Shown piece by piece: positions 61,488 to 64,000 of a stretch of DNA of 64,000 nt. Source of the DNA: Pseudomonadota bacterium. Its GTDB lineage: Bacteria > Pseudomonadota > Gammaproteobacteria > Burkholderiales > Burkholderiaceae_C. Within the stretch, counting starts at the first letter, position 1; each line of letters begins with the position of its first letter. The notes under the pieces were generated by a model. That model had not been told where the DNA came from. It searched no databases and was given only the letters and a program-made list of their open reading frames with translations. The stretch is from assembly GCA_023442945.1 (NCBI GenBank), contig JAEZWW010000026.1, positions 124,001 to 188,000 on the forward strand, read 5' to 3'. The translations under genes and the position numbers were made by a program.

Positions 61488-62615
61488 ATGATTGTTCTGA
61501 AGACCACCCAAAACCAATTGCTGGCTGCGCTTCAGTCCGTGTCGGGCATCGTCGAGCGGCGCCACACCTTGCCGGTGCTGGCCAACGTGCTGTTGCGCAA
61601 GACGGGCGAGACGATCCAGCTGACCACGAGCGACCTGGAAATCCAGATCCGCACCAACGCCGAGCTGGGCGGTGACGCTGGCAACTTCGCCACCACTGTG
61701 GGCGCGCGCAAACTGATCGACATCCTGCGCACCATGCCGGCCGACCAGACCGTGAGCCTGGAATCGCAGCAGGCCAAGCTGGTGCTCAAGGGCGGCAAGA
61801 GCCGCTTCACGCTGCAGACGTTGCCGGCCGAAGACTTCCCACTGGTGCAGGAAGCGCCCAACTTCGGGCCCGCGTTCCAGGTGCCGCAAAAGACGCTCAA
61901 GCAACTGCTGGACCAGGTGGCTTTCGCCATGGCGGTGCACGACATCCGCTATTACCTGAACGGCATTCTGTTCGTGGCCGAAGGCCGCCAACTGAGCCTG
62001 GTCGCCACCGATGGTCACCGTCTGGCCTATACCGGCGCCACGCTCGACGTGGAAGTGCCCAAGCAGGAAGTGATCCTGCCGCGCAAGACCGTGATCGAGC
62101 TGCAGCGCCTGCTGTCCGACGCCAGCGTGCCCGAAGGCCAGGAGGCGCCGATGATCGAAATGCAGTTCGCCGGCAACCAGGCCAAGTTCAGCTTCGGCCA
62201 CATGGAATTCGTGACCAAGCTGGTCGAAGGCAAGTTCCCCGACTACAACCGCGTCATTCCCAAGGCCCACAAGAACGCCGTCACCCTGGGGCGCGCGCCG
62301 CTGCTGGCCAGCCTGCAGCGCACCGCGATCCTGACCAGCGAGAAGTTCAAGGGCGTGCGCCTGAACGTCGAGCCCGGCCTGCTGCGCATTGCGTCCAACA
62401 ACGCCGAGCAGGAAGAGGCCGTGGACGAACTCGACATCGACTACGGCGGTGACGCCATCGAGATCGGCTTCAACGTTACCTACCTGATTGATGCGCTGGC
62501 CAACATGGGCCAGGACATGGTCAAGATCGAGCTGCAGGACTCCAACAGCTCGGCCCTGGTGACGATCCCTGAGAACGCGCAATTCAAGTACGTCGTGATG
62601 CCGATGCGCATCTAA
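61488..62615 (+). CDS. dnaN: DNA polymerase III beta sliding clamp
   Basis: 375 residues, three clamp domains; ends KYVVMPMRI as usual. Start ATG 61488 after GAGGAAG; the frame from 61440 is an extension. Works with the replicative polymerase and Hda. Confidence 0.98.
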   Translation: MIVLKTTQNQLLAALQSVSGIVERRHTLPVLANVLLRKTGETIQLTTSDLEIQIRTNAELGGDAGNFATTVGARKLIDILRTMPADQTVSLESQQAKLVLKGGKSRFTLQTLPAEDFPLVQEAPNFGPAFQVPQKTLKQLLDQVAFAMAVHDIRYYLNGILFVAEGRQLSLVATDGHRLAYTGATLDVEVPKQEVILPRKTVIELQRLLSDASVPEGQEAPMIEMQFAGNQAKFSFGHMEFVTKLVEGKFPDYNRVIPKAHKNAVTLGRAPLLASLQRTAILTSEKFKGVRLNVEPGLLRIASNNAEQEEAVDELDIDYGGDAIEIGFNVTYLIDALANMGQDMVKIELQDSNSSALVTIPENAQFKYVVMPMRI

Positions 62616-62619
62616 CAAT

Positions 62620-62647
62620 GCTACTGATTTGAGAGCTGCTTGCGCTC
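62620..62647 (-). repeat. Truncated dispersed repeat after dnaN
   Basis: GCTACTGATTTGAGAGCTGC then TTGCGCT resembles the A-rich/CAGCTAT/GCGC half of the repeat; the GGCCCTAG half is absent. Confidence 0.35.
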
Positions 62648-62649
62648 TG

Positions 62650-62673
62650 AACCCGCCGGCTCCGGCGGGTTTT
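62650..62673 (+). terminator. Terminator between dnaN and gyrB
   Basis: AACCCGCC and GGCGGGTT pair around GGCTCC, followed by TT. Separates dnaN from gyrB, at least in part. Confidence 0.75.
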
Positions 62674-62699
62674 GACCTTTAAAAGTGCGAAAGAACGAC

Positions 62700-64000
62700 A
62701 TGACCGACCCCAACCAAAACCCCGACCAACCGCGCCAACCCCAGGCGCCGCGTGGCGCCGACGGGTATGGCGAAGGTGCCATCCAGATCCTTGAAGGCCT
62801 GGAAGCCGTGCGCAAGCGCCCTGGCATGTACATCGGCGACACCAGCGACGGCACCGGCCTGCACCACCTGGTGTTTGAGGTCGTCGACAACTCCATCGAT
62901 GAAGCGCTGGCGGGTTTCTGCGACGACATCGTCGTCACCATCCACAGCGACAACTCGCTCAGCGTGGTCGACAACGGCCGCGGCATCCCGACGGGCGTCA
63001 AGATGGACGACAAGCACGAGCCCAAGCGCTCGGCCGCTGAAATCGCCCTGACCGAATTGCACGCCGGTGGCAAGTTCAACCAGAACAGCTACAAGGTCTC
63101 AGGCGGCCTCCACGGCGTGGGCGTCAGCTGCGTAAACGCGCTGTCCAGCACGCTGCGCCTGACCGTGCGCCGCGACGGCAAGAAGCACGAGTTGGAATTC
63201 AGTCGCGGCTTCGTGCAGGACCGCGTGCTGGAGCAGGTCGACGGCTTTGAAATTTCGCCGATGAAGATCACGGGCGACACCGAAAAGCGCGGCACCGAAG
63301 TGCGCTTTCTGCCCGACACCGAGATCTTCAGAGAAAACAACGAGTTCCACTACGAGATCCTCAGCAAGCGCCTGCGTGAACTCAGCTTTCTGAACAACGG
63401 CGTGCGCATCCGCCTGATCGACGAGCGCAGCGGCAAGGAAGACGACTTCTCGGGCGCCGGCGGCGTCAAGGGCTTTGTCGACTTCATCAACACCGGCAAG
63501 CGCGTGCTGCACCCCAACGCCTTCCACGCCACGGGCACGCGCCCGGCCGATTCGTACGGCGGCATTCCCGGCACCGATATCGGCGTCGAAGTCGCCATGC
63601 AGTGGAATGACGGGTACAACGAACAGGTCTTGGCCTTCACCAATAACATTCCTCAGCGCGACGGCGGCACACACCTGACCGGGCTGCGCGCGGCGATGAC
63701 GCGCGTGATCAGCAAGTACATCGCCGACAACGAGCTGGCCAAGAAGGCCAAGGTCGATGTGTCGGGCGACGACATGCGCGAAGGCCTGACCTGCGTGCTG
63801 AGCGTGAAGGTGCCCGAGCCGAAATTCAGCAGCCAGACCAAGGACAAGCTGGTCAGCTCCGAAGTGCGCGCGCCGGTGGAAGACATCGTTGCCAAGTCGC
63901 TGGCCGAATACCTGGAGGAGCGCCCGAACGACGCCAAGATCATCTGCGGCAAGATTGTCGAAGCCGCCCGCGCGCGCGAAGCTGCCCGCAAGGCGCGCGA
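62700..64000 (+). CDS. gyrB: DNA gyrase subunit B, N-terminal part
   Basis: Open to the window end (433 codons visible). The GHKL ATPase domain shows EVVDNSIDEALAG, DNGRGIPTG and GGLHGVGVSCVNALS; the transducer domain follows. Introduces negative supercoils with GyrA. Start ATG 62700. Confidence 0.98.
   Translation, partial: MTDPNQNPDQPRQPQAPRGADGYGEGAIQILEGLEAVRKRPGMYIGDTSDGTGLHHLVFEVVDNSIDEALAGFCDDIVVTIHSDNSLSVVDNGRGIPTGVKMDDKHEPKRSAAEIALTELHAGGKFNQNSYKVSGGLHGVGVSCVNALSSTLRLTVRRDGKKHELEFSRGFVQDRVLEQVDGFEISPMKITGDTEKRGTEVRFLPDTEIFRENNEFHYEILSKRLRELSFLNNGVRIRLIDERSGKEDDFSGAGGVKGFVDFINTGKRVLHPNAFHATGTRPADSYGGIPGTDIGVEVAMQWNDGYNEQVLAFTNNIPQRDGGTHLTGLRAAMTRVISKYIADNELAKKAKVDVSGDDMREGLTCVLSVKVPEPKFSSQTKDKLVSSEVRAPVEDIVAKSLAEYLEERPNDAKIICGKIVEAARAREAARKAR

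Overview
The window is a piece of a high-GC betaproteobacterial chromosome, most likely from the family Comamonadaceae (Burkholderiales). The evidence is gene content and order: fabA-fabB, glyQ-glyS-(membrane protein)-gmhB-plsC, lldP-lldD, liuR-thioesterase-liuA, metX-metW, kdsD-kdsC-lptC beside a Kef antiporter, and mnmE/yidC/yidD/rnpA/rpmH facing dnaA-dnaN-gyrB. The genus cannot be fixed by eye. The right end is the origin-proximal region. I see no phage, integron, CRISPR array, rRNA or tRNA gene.

Layout. 1-10.4 kb (+): end of corC, lnt, fabA-fabB, glyQ-glyS, a membrane protein, gmhB, plsC and a YgjP-like metalloprotease; these are envelope, lipid and translation genes. 10.5-17.7 kb (-): lactate use (lldP-lldD) with a LysR regulator and an SDR, a leucine-rich-repeat protein kinase and an MBL-fold hydrolase. 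17.7-20 kb: a leucine/isovalerate module, with the MerR regulator liuR, a hotdog thioesterase and liuA, and two matching palindromic operators. 20-31 kb (+): carbonic anhydrase, aceK, thiolase, flavin and SDR enzymes, an M20 lipoprotein peptidase, an acyl-CoA dehydrogenase, and a DUF1800/DUF1501 exported pair. 31-40 kb: alpha/beta hydrolase, YetF-like protein, YchJ-like protein, the potassium system trkA-trkH, a HAD phosphatase, a transglutaminase-like protein and a LuxR regulator. 40-44.4 kb: thioesterase, amidase, metX-metW behind a structured leader with an intrinsic terminator, and an UPF0016 cation exporter. 44.5-51.2 kb: a glycine-rich RRM protein, SDR, lptC-kdsC-kdsD, a Kef-type antiporter and apt. 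51.3-52.5 kb: an apparently lower-GC Fic-domain gene that looks acquired. 52.5-64 kb: mnmE, amidohydrolase, ABC substrate-binding protein, yidC-yidD-rnpA-rpmH (-), the presumed origin, then dnaA, dnaN and gyrB (+, cut by the window end).

The most distinctive structural signal is a short dispersed repeat. Its core reads GGCCCTAG, then about 10 nt, GCGCA, a few nt, CAGCTAT, followed by an A-rich tail. About 14 copies occur in both orientations. They mostly hug the 3' ends of genes, sometimes supply the last codons (metX, the LRR kinase), and appear twice in frame inside coding regions (glyS and the YgjP-like gene). Other points of interest are: a GmhB homologue with altered catalytic motifs; a 32-bp perfect LiuR palindrome with a second site in front of an MBL hydrolase; a hairpin that would cover the ribosome binding site of the RRM gene; and the metX leader. 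No wholly new multi-gene system is evident; most of the window is ordinary core chromosome.
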